Shown: in pieces, positions 20,636 through 28,356 of the stretch
How positions within the stretch are numbered: position 1 is the stretch's first letter
Layout: the number at the start of each line of letters is the position of its first letter
NCBI RefSeq assembly: GCF_029210365.1
Contig: NZ_JARGES010000015.1
Coordinates: 62,001-126,000, forward strand
Origin: Mesorhizobium sp. YIM 152430
GTDB lineage: Bacteria > Pseudomonadota > Alphaproteobacteria > Rhizobiales > Rhizobiaceae
Length of the DNA stretch: 64,000 bases
Direction: 5' to 3'
Notes under the pieces: model-generated
The model's input: the letters and a program-made list of their open reading frames with translations, nothing else
Database searches by the model: none
What the model was told of the DNA's origin: nothing
Translations under genes and position numbers: made by a program

Positions 20636-21469
20636 ATGCGCGCACTCATCGCAGCCCTTCTCGCCGCAACGCTCGCCGGCTGCTCCTCGACGGGGCTCGA
20701 CCTCGCCGCCATCGCGCCGACCGCGGCGAACGCTTCGCCGGCGGCAATGGCCGTGGATGCGCCCGTCATGGTGACCAATCCGCGCTTCGGCGACCGCAAG
20801 CCGGTCGACTGGAAGGGCAAGACGCCCTGGTCCTACGCGGTCCACGGCACCGACGTCTCGCGCTACCAGAGCGACATCGACTGGCCGACGGCGAAGGCGG
20901 CCGGTATCTCCTTCGCCTTCATCAAGGCAACCGAAGGCGGCGACCGCGTCGATCCGATGTTCGCGCAGAACTGGGCCGCGACGCGGGCCAACGGCATCCC
21001 GCGCTCGGCCTACCATTTCTACTATTTCTGCCGGCCGGCGATCGAGCAGGCTGAGTGGTTCATCCGCAACGTGCCGAAGGAGGCAGGCACCCTGCCCCAC
21101 GTCCTCGACATGGAATGGAACCACCTTTCGCCCTCCTGCAAGCTTCGGCCGAACTGGCAGGTCGTCCACCGCGAGATGAAGGTGTTCCTCGACGCGATCG
21201 AACGCCATTACGGCCAGCGTCCGATCATCTACACCTCGGTCGATTTCTACGAGGACAACCGGCTCGCCAGCTTCAAGGGCTACGACTGGTGGCTGCGCTC
21301 GGTCGCCGCACATCCGCACGACCGCTATGGCGGCGAAAACTTCCTGTTCTGGCAGTATACGGGCACCGGCATCGTGCCGGGCAAGACTGGCGACGCCGAC
21401 ATCAACGTCTTCAACGGCTCCGTGCGCCAGTGGCGCGACTGGGTGGCGAGGAACACGTCGACGAGTTGA
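20636..21469 (+). CDS. GH25-family lysozyme lipoprotein
   Basis: The 277-residue precursor has a lipoprotein signal ending in LAGCSS, so it is probably anchored to a membrane facing the periplasm. The glycoside hydrolase 25 domain begins at GTDVSRYQSDIDW. It contains FAFIKATEGGDRVD, AYHFYYFC and the catalytic DMEW acid pair, then IIYTSVDFYE and FWQYTGTG. GH25 enzymes are muramidases. The start ATG at 20636 is set by the signal peptide. It converges on the downstream minus-strand gene with three bases between stops. Confidence 0.9.
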   Translation: MRALIAALLAATLAGCSSTGLDLAAIAPTAANASPAAMAVDAPVMVTNPRFGDRKPVDWKGKTPWSYAVHGTDVSRYQSDIDWPTAKAAGISFAFIKATEGGDRVDPMFAQNWAATRANGIPRSAYHFYYFCRPAIEQAEWFIRNVPKEAGTLPHVLDMEWNHLSPSCKLRPNWQVVHREMKVFLDAIERHYGQRPIIYTSVDFYEDNRLASFKGYDWWLRSVAAHPHDRYGGENFLFWQYTGTGIVPGKTGDADINVFNGSVRQWRDWVARNTSTS

Positions 21470-21472
21470 GCG

Positions 21473-22003
21473 TCAGCTCCGCGTGCGCAACTCGCAGCGG
21501 CGCCAGAACTTCGCGCCTTCGCTGGCCGGCATGACGTTGAGCCCCCGCACCGGGAAGCCGCCATTGCTGTAGACCCAGTTGGCGATGTCGTGGGAATGCT
21601 CGGGATCGTGCCGGCGGATGCGCTCCCATTTGCGCACGCCGCCCAGGTCCTGCGCGCGAAAGACGCTGGCCTTGTGAAAGCCGAAGGTGGCGCGCTTGGT
21701 GATGCAGACGCGTTCGCGCGCGACGTCGGCGAAGATCGCGCAGGCCGAGGCGCACTGGCCGTCGATCACGACGCGCTTGCCGCTACGGCGGATTTCCTTG
21801 GCGGCGGCGAGGAACTTGCGCACGTCGCCGCCCGGATTGTCGCGGATGATGCAGGTATTGCCCCGGCAGGCGCCGAAGACGGATTCATAGGCGGAACCGC
21901 GCGATTGCGCATGGGAAATTGAACTCGTCGCCAAGAGTGCGACGAAGGCGGCCGCAATCGCCAGTGATAGCTGCATTCCAAGACCCCGCATTTGGTCCGA
22001 CAT
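21473..22003 (-). CDS. Periplasmic ClpP-like protein (COG3904-type), function unknown
   Basis: The 176-residue protein has a signal peptide (LSLAIAAAFVALLATSSISHA). Its mature domain resembles the ClpP/crotonase-fold exported proteins: NPGGDVRKFLAAAKEIRRSG, then VVIDGQCASACAIFA with the Ser between two Cys residues, and ATFGFHKA. In that family the CxSAC serine and following His are proposed active-site residues. No substrate is known. The assignment to the family is by motif, not by search. Confidence 0.65.
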   Translation of the reverse strand: MSDQMRGLGMQLSLAIAAAFVALLATSSISHAQSRGSAYESVFGACRGNTCIIRDNPGGDVRKFLAAAKEIRRSGKRVVIDGQCASACAIFADVARERVCITKRATFGFHKASVFRAQDLGGVRKWERIRRHDPEHSHDIANWVYSNGGFPVRGLNVMPASEGAKFWRRCELRTRS

Positions 22004-22086
22004 GTCCCTGCGGCATCATCACGACATGGAGAGCGCGTTTCTCCAATTAACTTTTATCTATTTGAACGAAATGTGATCGGGAGCGC

Positions 22087-23307
22087 TCAATCGGCCATCG
22101 TTTCGAGGCTTGCAAATCCTTCCGGCGCGCTCCCCTCGTCGAACGGCGTCGCCACCTCGACGAAGGTGTCGGGATAAAAGCCGTTGAAGCGCGTGCGCAG
22201 CGACAGCGAATAGGCGCCGATATGGCCGATCTCGATCCAGTCGCCCGTATCGACCGTTTCGGGCAGCCAGAACGGCCGCGACAGGATGTCGACCGAATCG
22301 CAGGTCGCGCCGCAGACCTTGAACGGCACGATGTTCTCCGCCTTGCCGTTGCGCGAGCGGATCGCCGGGTCGGGAATGAAGCGCGCCGGCAGCGTGATCT
22401 TGCCGGTCCATGAATCCGACAGCGACGCCCAGATGCCGTCATTGATGTAGAGCCGGCGGCCCTTGCGCAAAAGGACGCGCACGATGAGCGAAAAGGCGCG
22501 CGCGACGATGACGCGGCCGGGTTCGGCGACGAGCGGCACGTCCGAAAAGCCCCATTCGTCGATGTCGTTGCGCAGCCGCGACATCAATTGCCCGAGCGAA
22601 GGCATGACGGGCTTCTTGCGGTTAGGGTCATGGCCGTATTCGGCCGGGAACCCGCCGCCGACATCGAGCCCGGCGATCGGCACGCCGCAGCGGTTGCGCA
22701 CCCAGTCGGCCGAAGCAAGGGCGCGCTCATAGGTGTCGGGGTCCTCGATCTGGCTGCCGACATGGAAGCAGATGCCGACCTTGTAGCCCTGCCGGTGCAG
22801 GCGCTGCATCAGTTCCACCGCTGCCGCCGGCCCCGCCCCGAACTTCTTCGACAGTTCATAGGCAGCGCTGCCCTTGGTCTGGATGCGCACGAAGACGGTG
22901 ATCTGGCCCGGATCGATGTCGAGCGCGCGCACCACGCGCGTCAGCTTGGTGATCTCGTCCTCATGGTCGAGCGAGATGACGCGGATGCCGTAGGTTTCGA
23001 GCGCCAGCCGGATGTCGGACTGCGCCTTGACCGGGTGCATGTAGAGCATCTCGGCATCGGGCGCGACGCCGCGCACGGCGGCGAACTCGGCAGGCGAAGC
23101 CACGTCGAAGGCGTCGACGCCGATTTCCGACAGCGCCTTCAGCACCATCGGCTCGCCATTGGTCTTGACCGCATAGGCGGTCTTTCCGGGGAACATGCCC
23201 ATGAACTGGCGCGCATCCTCCTTCAGGACGTCCGGCCGGAAGCAATAGACCGGATCGTCGGGACGAAGGGCGAGCGCGGCCTCGCGCGCATTGTCGAACT
23301 TCTGCAT
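22087..23307 (-). CDS. PLP-dependent ornithine/lysine/DAP-type decarboxylase (fold III)
   Basis: The 406-residue enzyme belongs to group IV amino-acid decarboxylases, which form polyamines such as putrescine or cadaverine. It has the PLP lysine in AYAVKTNGEP, the phosphate-binding GLDVGGGFPAEYG, and the intersubunit active-site Cys/Asp in CGATCDSVDIL. HVGSQIEDP is the classic barrel histidine region. The length is close to bacterial ornithine/arginine-type enzymes. Ornithine is the most likely substrate given the CDS motif, but lysine is possible. Confidence 0.85.
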   Translation of the reverse strand: MQKFDNAREAALALRPDDPVYCFRPDVLKEDARQFMGMFPGKTAYAVKTNGEPMVLKALSEIGVDAFDVASPAEFAAVRGVAPDAEMLYMHPVKAQSDIRLALETYGIRVISLDHEDEITKLTRVVRALDIDPGQITVFVRIQTKGSAAYELSKKFGAGPAAAVELMQRLHRQGYKVGICFHVGSQIEDPDTYERALASADWVRNRCGVPIAGLDVGGGFPAEYGHDPNRKKPVMPSLGQLMSRLRNDIDEWGFSDVPLVAEPGRVIVARAFSLIVRVLLRKGRRLYINDGIWASLSDSWTGKITLPARFIPDPAIRSRNGKAENIVPFKVCGATCDSVDILSRPFWLPETVDTGDWIEIGHIGAYSLSLRTRFNGFYPDTFVEVATPFDEGSAPEGFASLETMAD

Positions 23308-23460
23308 GGAATCTCCTGCGAACCTGGCCAGACCCTAACGCACGAGCATGACGGAGAGAACCGACACGCCCCGGCAAAGCGGTTGATAAGCTGGACCAAG
23401 CTTTTCGGGTGGCGGGCGTCGACGGCCGGGCGTAGGGAGCGGTTCAATGAGGAATTTCGC

Positions 23461-24381
23461 ATGTCGACCGTCGCCATTTCCGCCCCGACCTACATGTCCT
23501 TTCGCGATTGGACGATGCTCGTCCTGCTCGGCCTTTTGTGGGGTGGATCGTTCTTTTTCGCCCGTGTCGCGGTGCTTGAGATCGACCCGCTCGTCCTCGT
23601 ATTGCTGCGTGTTTCGATCGCGGCCGCCGCGCTCCACATCTATCTTTCCGTTCGCGGGCCGTCCTTCGCCACCGCTCTGCCCATGGCAGGCGCGTTTTTC
23701 GGCCTCGCCATGCTCAACAACGTCATCCCGTTCTCGCTGATGTTTTTCGGCCAGACCGAGCTGGGAGCCGGCCTCGCCTCGGTGCTGAACGCGACGACCC
23801 CGTTCTGGACGGTCATCCTCGCCAACGCCTTCACTGCCGACGAGAAACTGACCGGACGCAAGCTCGCCGGCATCGGTCTCGGCATCGCGGGAACGGCCGT
23901 GATGATCGGTCCCGGCCTCTTCGCCGGTCTCGGCGGTCCGGTATGGGCGAAGTTCGCCCTCGTCGGCACCGCGATGTCCTATGGCTGCGCGGCGATCTTC
24001 GCACGCCGGTTCCGCGCCCTTCCCGCGCCGATCGTCGCAACCGGCCAGTTGACGGCGTCGACGGTCGTCATGGTGCCCGTCGTGCTTTTGACGGGAGGGC
24101 TTGGAATGCTTGCCGACACGTCGCCGCAAGCCTGGGCCTCCGTCGTCGCGCTGGCGCTTTTATCGACCGCGATCGCCTACATCCTCTACTTCTCGCTGAT
24201 CGCGTCTGCCGGCGCCACCAACGCGTCGCTGGTGACGCTGATCGTCCCCGTCTTCGCCATACTGCTCGGCGCACTCTTCCTTGCCGAAAGGCTGGCCTTG
24301 TTCGAACTGGCCGGCATGGCGCTGATCGGTTCGGGCCTCGTCGTCATCGACGGGCGCCTCTTGCGACGCAGGACGGACTGA
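23461..24381 (+). CDS. EamA/DMT-superfamily transporter
   Basis: The 306-residue inner-membrane protein has ten predicted helices in two EamA repeats (LLGLLWGGSFFFARVAVLEIDPL in repeat 1, AMSYGCAAIFARRF at the start of repeat 2). GAGGAA precedes the ATG at 23461. Members export amino acids, metabolites or drugs; the substrate is not evident. It is divergent from the decarboxylase gene. Confidence 0.85.
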   Translation: MSTVAISAPTYMSFRDWTMLVLLGLLWGGSFFFARVAVLEIDPLVLVLLRVSIAAAALHIYLSVRGPSFATALPMAGAFFGLAMLNNVIPFSLMFFGQTELGAGLASVLNATTPFWTVILANAFTADEKLTGRKLAGIGLGIAGTAVMIGPGLFAGLGGPVWAKFALVGTAMSYGCAAIFARRFRALPAPIVATGQLTASTVVMVPVVLLTGGLGMLADTSPQAWASVVALALLSTAIAYILYFSLIASAGATNASLVTLIVPVFAILLGALFLAERLALFELAGMALIGSGLVVIDGRLLRRRTD

Positions 24382-24519
24382 AACGGCACAATTTCGACGC
24401 TTCGGCGTCTCATTTATGAACAGGTCGTTAAGCGCGGATTGCTGAATGAATTGAACGGGATGCCCATCACGGCAGGTCGCATTTTCTACAGACGTGTCGC
24501 ATTGCAGCAATATTTCTTC

Positions 24520-24547
24520 TTGCTTGAATAGGGAACTCGCCTAGATT
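24520..24547 (+). promoter_or_regulatory. Candidate promoter of the 28-residue membrane peptide gene
   Basis: TTGCTT and TAGATT are separated by 16 bases and lie about 36 bases before the small gene. The sequence around is AT-rich compared with its surroundings. Confidence 0.4.
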
Positions 24548-24582
24548 CCAGTCTCGCGAAGTCTGTAGAGGAGGCACCGCTT

Positions 24583-24669
24583 ATGGGACTGGCCCGGCCT
24601 ATCAACGCCTTGATGATTTGTGCTGCGTTTGCGTTCATCGGCGCCTTGGTCATGGGAATCGTCGTCTAG
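24583..24669 (+). CDS. 28-residue single-span membrane peptide
   Basis: A tiny open frame encodes MGLARPINALMICAAFAFIG followed by ALVMGIVV, which is one hydrophobic span with a short positively charged N-terminus. A strong GAGGAGG ribosome-binding site lies nine bases upstream, a candidate promoter precedes it and a perfect hairpin terminator follows. That is the complete architecture of a stand-alone expressed gene. Function unknown; it resembles the small inner-membrane proteins often missed by annotation. Confidence 0.6.
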   Translation: MGLARPINALMICAAFAFIGALVMGIVV

Positions 24670-24706
24670 CGACGAGGAACCCGACAAGACCGATCAGACG
24701 ACAAGG

Positions 24707-24730
24707 AAAGGCCGGGTTCGCCCGGCCTTT
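24707..24730. terminator. Bidirectional hairpin terminator
   Basis: A perfect ten-base stem (AAAGGCCGGG / CCCGGCCTTT) with a TTCG tetraloop lies between the small peptide gene and the convergent metF. T-rich ends on both strands mean it can serve both genes. Confidence 0.85.
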
Positions 24731-24737
24731 CTGCATT

Positions 24738-25649
24738 TCAGGCCGCGATGCTCGCCTCTTCGGCGCGCGGGCGTATGCCGATCAGGTGGCAGATCGCGAA
24801 GACGAGGTCGGCGCGGTTCATCGTGTAGAAGTGGAAATCGTCGACGCCGCGCTCGATCAGATCGAGCACCTGTTCGGCCGCGACCGCCGAGGCGATCAGC
24901 GCATGGGTCTGCGGATCGTTTTCGAGGCCGTCGAACCGGTCGGCGAGCCAGGCCGGCACATGCGCGCCGCAGCGTCCGGCAAAGCCGGCGACCTGTGCGA
25001 AATTGTGGATCGGCAGGATGCCCGGAACGATCGGTATGTAGATGCCGGCCCGGCGGACGCGCTCGACATAGCGCTCGTAGACGTCGTTGTCGAAGAAGAA
25101 CTGGGTGATGGCGCGGGTGGCGCCGGCATCGACCTTGCGTTTCAACACATCGATGTCGGTGGCGAAATCGGCGCTTTCGGGGTGCTTTTCGGGATAGGCC
25201 GAGACCGAGACGTCGAACCCGCCGATGCCGCGCAGCGCGGCGACGAGTTCGGCGGTATTGCGATAGCCGTCGGGGTGCGGCCGGTAGACCGCGCCTACGC
25301 CCTCGGCCGGATCGCCGCGCAGCGCGACGAAGCGGCGGACGCCGAGAGCGGCGAACTCGCGGATCACCGCATCGACCTCGTCGCGGCTTGCATCGACGCA
25401 AGTCAGATGCGCGGCCGGTGCAAGCCCGCTCTCCTGGCTGAGCCGCGCTAAGGCGCGCGTCGTGCGCTCCCTGGTCGATCCGCCCGCACCATAGGTCACC
25501 GACACGAAATGGGGCGCCAGCGGTTCGAGCCGCGCGATCGTTTCCCAAAGGCGCGCTTCCATAACGTCATTCTTCGGCGGAAAGAACTCGAAGGAAACGT
25601 CGATACGGCTGCCGAGGTCGGAACGGCGGGAAAACTGGGAATCCTTCAT
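24738..25649 (-). CDS. metF: MetF, 5,10-methylenetetrahydrofolate reductase
   Basis: This flavoenzyme reduces methylene-THF to methyl-THF, the methyl donor for methionine synthesis. The 303-residue product has the N-terminal FEFFPPKN motif, HLTCVDASRDEV, VALRGDPAEG and the TQFFFDNDVYERYV strand/helix. It overlaps the upstream ArsR-methyltransferase gene by an ATGA junction, so the pair is one operon and its expression is probably tied to SAM/SAH status. Confidence 0.95.
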   Translation of the reverse strand: MKDSQFSRRSDLGSRIDVSFEFFPPKNDVMEARLWETIARLEPLAPHFVSVTYGAGGSTRERTTRALARLSQESGLAPAAHLTCVDASRDEVDAVIREFAALGVRRFVALRGDPAEGVGAVYRPHPDGYRNTAELVAALRGIGGFDVSVSAYPEKHPESADFATDIDVLKRKVDAGATRAITQFFFDNDVYERYVERVRRAGIYIPIVPGILPIHNFAQVAGFAGRCGAHVPAWLADRFDGLENDPQTHALIASAVAAEQVLDLIERGVDDFHFYTMNRADLVFAICHLIGIRPRAEEASIAA

Positions 25650-26674
25650 CAGACGAGCGCCTTTTTCGATGTGGATTGGAAGGGAGAGGCGATTTCGACG
25701 CGCGGATCGCGCGCGATCCAGATTTTCACGGTCAGGCGCTGGTCCCCTGCGTGGTCATGCGGAACGGTCTCGTTCGCTTCGAGATCGAGACCCGCTTCGC
25801 CGAGCCAGTCGGCGATCTGCGCATCCGACACGCCCAGACGGACATGCGCGTGGTCCTCGCGCAGGAAATCGAGCGCGTGGGGGGCGAAATCGACGATCGC
25901 CAGCCGGCCGGCGGGCCGCAGCAGACGGGCCGCCTCGCGCACGGCAAGCGCCGGTTCCTCGAGATAGTGGAGAACCTGATGCATGGCGATCAGGTCGAAA
26001 CTGTCGCGCTCGACCGGCGGGGCATAGAGGTCGCCGAGACGCACCTGCGCCTGGGTGATCCCCGCCTTGTCGAGATTGGCGCGGGCGACCGAAAGCATCT
26101 CGCGCGACAGGTCGATGCCGGTCGCGCGGCGATAGAGCGGCGCGAAGAGTTCCAGCATTCGGCCGGTGCCGGTGCCAAGGTCGAGCATCGCCTGGAACGG
26201 CTTCTTGCCGATCAGCCGCGTGAGCGTGGCTTCGACGGCCTTGTCCGGCGCATGGAGGGAACGCAGCCGGTCCCATTCGGCCGCGTTTGTGCTGAAATAG
26301 TCGCTCGCACGCGCCTGCCGGCGCTGCTTGACCGCGTCGAGCCGCTCCTGGTCGCGCTCGATGGTCGGGTCGGCGGCATCGAGCCGCGCGATCATCGCGG
26401 AGAGGAAGTCGCGCACCCAGTCGCTGTCCGACAGGCCGAAATAGGCCCAGGAACCTTCCTGGTAGCGCACGATCAGGTCCGATTCGAGCAGGAGTTTCAA
26501 ATGGCGGGAGACGCGCGGTTGCGACTGGCCGAGGATTTCGGTCAGGTCCGACACGGTCAGATCGCCGCGTGACAGAAGCACGAGAATGCGCATCCGGCTG
26601 GATTCGGCCGCGGCCTTCAAGCTATCAACGAGCGAGGCCAGATTGATGGCTGGCGTGGACGGGGAGGCAATCAT
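25649..26674 (-). CDS. ArsR-family regulator fused to a SAM methyltransferase domain
   Basis: The 341-residue fusion has an N-terminal winged-helix ArsR domain (residues about 10-95; LTVSDLTEILGQSQPRVSRH is the recognition region). A class I methyltransferase domain follows (LDLGTGTGRMLELF, then GIDLSREML, and LHYLEEPALAVREA). In alphaproteobacteria, regulators of this architecture sit beside metF and methionine-cycle genes. Sensing SAM or SAH through the methyltransferase-like domain is a reasonable inference. The ATG at 26674 was preferred over 26695 because GGAG lies seven bases upstream and the longer start would place the operator inside the coding region. Confidence 0.82.
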   Translation of the reverse strand: MIASPSTPAINLASLVDSLKAAAESSRMRILVLLSRGDLTVSDLTEILGQSQPRVSRHLKLLLESDLIVRYQEGSWAYFGLSDSDWVRDFLSAMIARLDAADPTIERDQERLDAVKQRRQARASDYFSTNAAEWDRLRSLHAPDKAVEATLTRLIGKKPFQAMLDLGTGTGRMLELFAPLYRRATGIDLSREMLSVARANLDKAGITQAQVRLGDLYAPPVERDSFDLIAMHQVLHYLEEPALAVREAARLLRPAGRLAIVDFAPHALDFLREDHAHVRLGVSDAQIADWLGEAGLDLEANETVPHDHAGDQRLTVKIWIARDPRVEIASPFQSTSKKALV

Positions 26675-26691
26675 CGACGACTCCGACAAAG

Positions 26692-26711
26692 ACATAAAGA
26701 TATGTTTATGT
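26692..26711 (-). promoter_or_regulatory. Candidate operator of the ArsR-methyltransferase regulator
   Basis: ACATAAA and TTTATGT form a perfect seven-base inverted repeat around a six-base centre (GATATG), 17 bases upstream of the regulator start. AT-rich palindromes of this form are typical ArsR-family operators. Its place in the narrow divergent region with trmO suggests autoregulation and possible effect on both sides. Confidence 0.6.
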
Positions 26712-26752
26712 ATTTTCGCACGCTTGGCAAGAGTGCAGGCGAGGCTTTTTGC

Positions 26753-27256
26753 ATGAACGCAATACGGGACAGTGAGGAAGCCCTGACTTTCGACCCGGTC
26801 GAATTGCCCGGCGACGGCCATGTCGTCTTCATCGGGCGCATCGCTTCGCCATGGGCTAGCCGGGCGGACTGCCCGAAGAACATGGCGGCCGCGCGGGACA
26901 CCGGACGCCCGGCGCAGGCCATCGTCGATGAGGAATACCGCCGCGGCCTTCTTGGGCTGGAGAGTGCGAGCCACGTCATCCTTTTGACCTGGCTCGCCGA
27001 TGCGGGGCGCAACCTCATCCGCCAGCGCCCGCGCCACAGGTCGGAGGCAACCGGAACCTTCGCCCTGCGCTCGCCGGTGCGGCCGAACCCGATCGGATTG
27101 CATGTCGTGCGCTTGCTGGGCGTGGACGAAATGAATGGCATCCTCGACCTCGAAGCGATCGATGTCCTCGACGGCACGCCGCTTCTCGACATCAAGCCCT
27201 ATTTCGCCTCGACCGATGCGATGCCCGACGCGATCATGGCCAGGAGGGATGCGTGA
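26753..27256 (+). CDS. trmO: TrmO (TsaA-like) tRNA m6t6A37 methyltransferase
   Basis: This 167-residue protein has the single TsaA/UPF0066 domain: IGRIASPWASRADCPKN near the N-terminus, then LRSPVRPNPIGLHVVRLL, and LLDIKPYFASTD near the C-terminus. In E. coli the orthologue TrmO N6-methylates t6A37 of tRNA-Thr. The ATG at 26753 with GCGAGG upstream is preferred to an ATG at 26702 that would overlap the operator. Its stop overlaps the GTG of the next gene. Confidence 0.85.
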   Translation: MNAIRDSEEALTFDPVELPGDGHVVFIGRIASPWASRADCPKNMAAARDTGRPAQAIVDEEYRRGLLGLESASHVILLTWLADAGRNLIRQRPRHRSEATGTFALRSPVRPNPIGLHVVRLLGVDEMNGILDLEAIDVLDGTPLLDIKPYFASTDAMPDAIMARRDA

Positions 27257-27570
27257 AGCCCTCGACGGGCCGTCAGAAGGCACTGGCGAAGGCGCTCACC
27301 GCGCTCATTCCGCTGGCGCCGTTTTCAGACGCCGAAGCGATCCGCGAGGCCGCCGGCCAGCGCAAGCTGCGCGAACTGCCGCCTTCCATCGCCGTGTGGA
27401 TCGCCACCGTCGCCCATGTCCGCCACGAGCACAGCGACTATGACGCGCTGCTCGACGAAGGCTACGATCGCGACTCCGCCCGGCATTTCGTCATCGACCA
27501 GATGAATGCCGTGCTGACGACCTGGCGGGCGACGCGGTTGGTGGAGGGGGATGAGGATGAAGGGGAGTAA
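27253..27570 (+). CDS. DUF2293 family protein
   Basis: The 105-residue protein is a DUF2293 protein (LRELPPSIAVWIATVAHVRH, then YDRDSARHFVIDQMNAVLTTW). The domain is common in alphaproteobacteria with no known activity. The GTG start at 27253 overlaps the trmO stop, and AGGAGG lies upstream, so it is co-translated with trmO. The conserved aromatic/charged core suggests a small nucleic-acid or protein binding module, but that is not shown. Confidence 0.75.
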   Translation: MKPSTGRQKALAKALTALIPLAPFSDAEAIREAAGQRKLRELPPSIAVWIATVAHVRHEHSDYDALLDEGYDRDSARHFVIDQMNAVLTTWRATRLVEGDEDEGE

Positions 27571-27648
27571 GGGAGTAAGGGGGATCGCGCCTGGTCCGCG
27601 AAGGTCAAGCAGATTTACTCCACCTATTCCCCTACTCCCCTATTCCCT
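27562..27648. repeat. Imperfect inverted G-run/C-run repeat between convergent genes
   Basis: Plus-strand runs GGGG, GGG and GGGGG separated by AGTAA (27562-27583) face a C-rich arm with the same period (27624-27648) across a 40-base spacer. The arms can pair over about 20 bases imperfectly. It may act as a bidirectional terminator, and each arm has G-quadruplex-like spacing on opposite strands. Confidence 0.55.
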
Positions 27649-28262
27649 CACCTATACACCCACTGCTCCGGCACCCGCACCGACACCGCCTCGCCCGTCT
27701 CGATGACGCCCGGCTTCTCGATCCAGGCGACGAGGCCGCGCAGGCGGCGACCGAATTTAGGGAAGGCCAGTTCGCCGGCCTGAATATCCGGCATCCCAGC
27801 GTGCTCGGCAACCGAGCGGCCGGCGAGACGGCAAGGAACGTTCTGCCCGTCGACCTTGAGCGTCACGCCGCCCTTGAAGAACAGCATCGTGCCGGACGGC
27901 AGCATGGACAGGCGCGGCACGCCGTCGAGGACAAGATTGGCGCCGATCCATTCGGGCGCGATGCGCGCGATGCCCATGCTCTTGGCGATGGCGGCGAGCT
28001 CGTCGGTGGCGACGATCGACAATTGCCGCTCGTTGCGCATTTCGGTGCCACGCGGATACCACGGCTCGCGCCCGCCCGACCGCCGCGTCTCGCCATAGTG
28101 AACATCACCGACGACGCCGCGAAAGTCGAGCGTCAGCCCGTCGACCTTCTGCGTGACGAAATCTTGCCCCGGCGCCTGAAGGACAGCGGATACGGACCCG
28201 AGCAGCTTTCGTGCGGGATGGATTTCGGGTTCGTCGGCGCGGCGTTCGAACAATTCGGCCAT
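27648..28262 (-). CDS. MOSC-domain protein
   Basis: This 204-residue protein has the MOSC (molybdenum cofactor sulfurase C-terminal) fold. Signatures are FRGVVGDVHYGETRRSG early, ERQLSIVATDEL, and the conserved cysteine in GQNVPCRLAG. Stand-alone MOSC proteins are proposed to carry or transfer sulfur to molybdenum or other metal centres. Direct family evidence is the Cys motif; the partner enzyme is unknown and no Mo-enzyme gene is nearby. Confidence 0.85.
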   Translation of the reverse strand: MAELFERRADEPEIHPARKLLGSVSAVLQAPGQDFVTQKVDGLTLDFRGVVGDVHYGETRRSGGREPWYPRGTEMRNERQLSIVATDELAAIAKSMGIARIAPEWIGANLVLDGVPRLSMLPSGTMLFFKGGVTLKVDGQNVPCRLAGRSVAEHAGMPDIQAGELAFPKFGRRLRGLVAWIEKPGVIETGEAVSVRVPEQWVYR

Positions 28263-28356
28263 GCTGTCTGTCTCCGGCTGGATGCGGCTAGGTGACAGAG
28301 TTCAGGCGCGAAATCCAGTAAATTGCCGCGATGGCCGCATTCGCTTCCCTGATGCG

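Noticed and set aside
25650-26752. SAM/SAH riboswitch upstream of metF
   Set aside because: There is no leader: metF overlaps the regulator gene, and only about 78 bases separate the divergent starts of the regulator and trmO. Control by a protein operator fits better.
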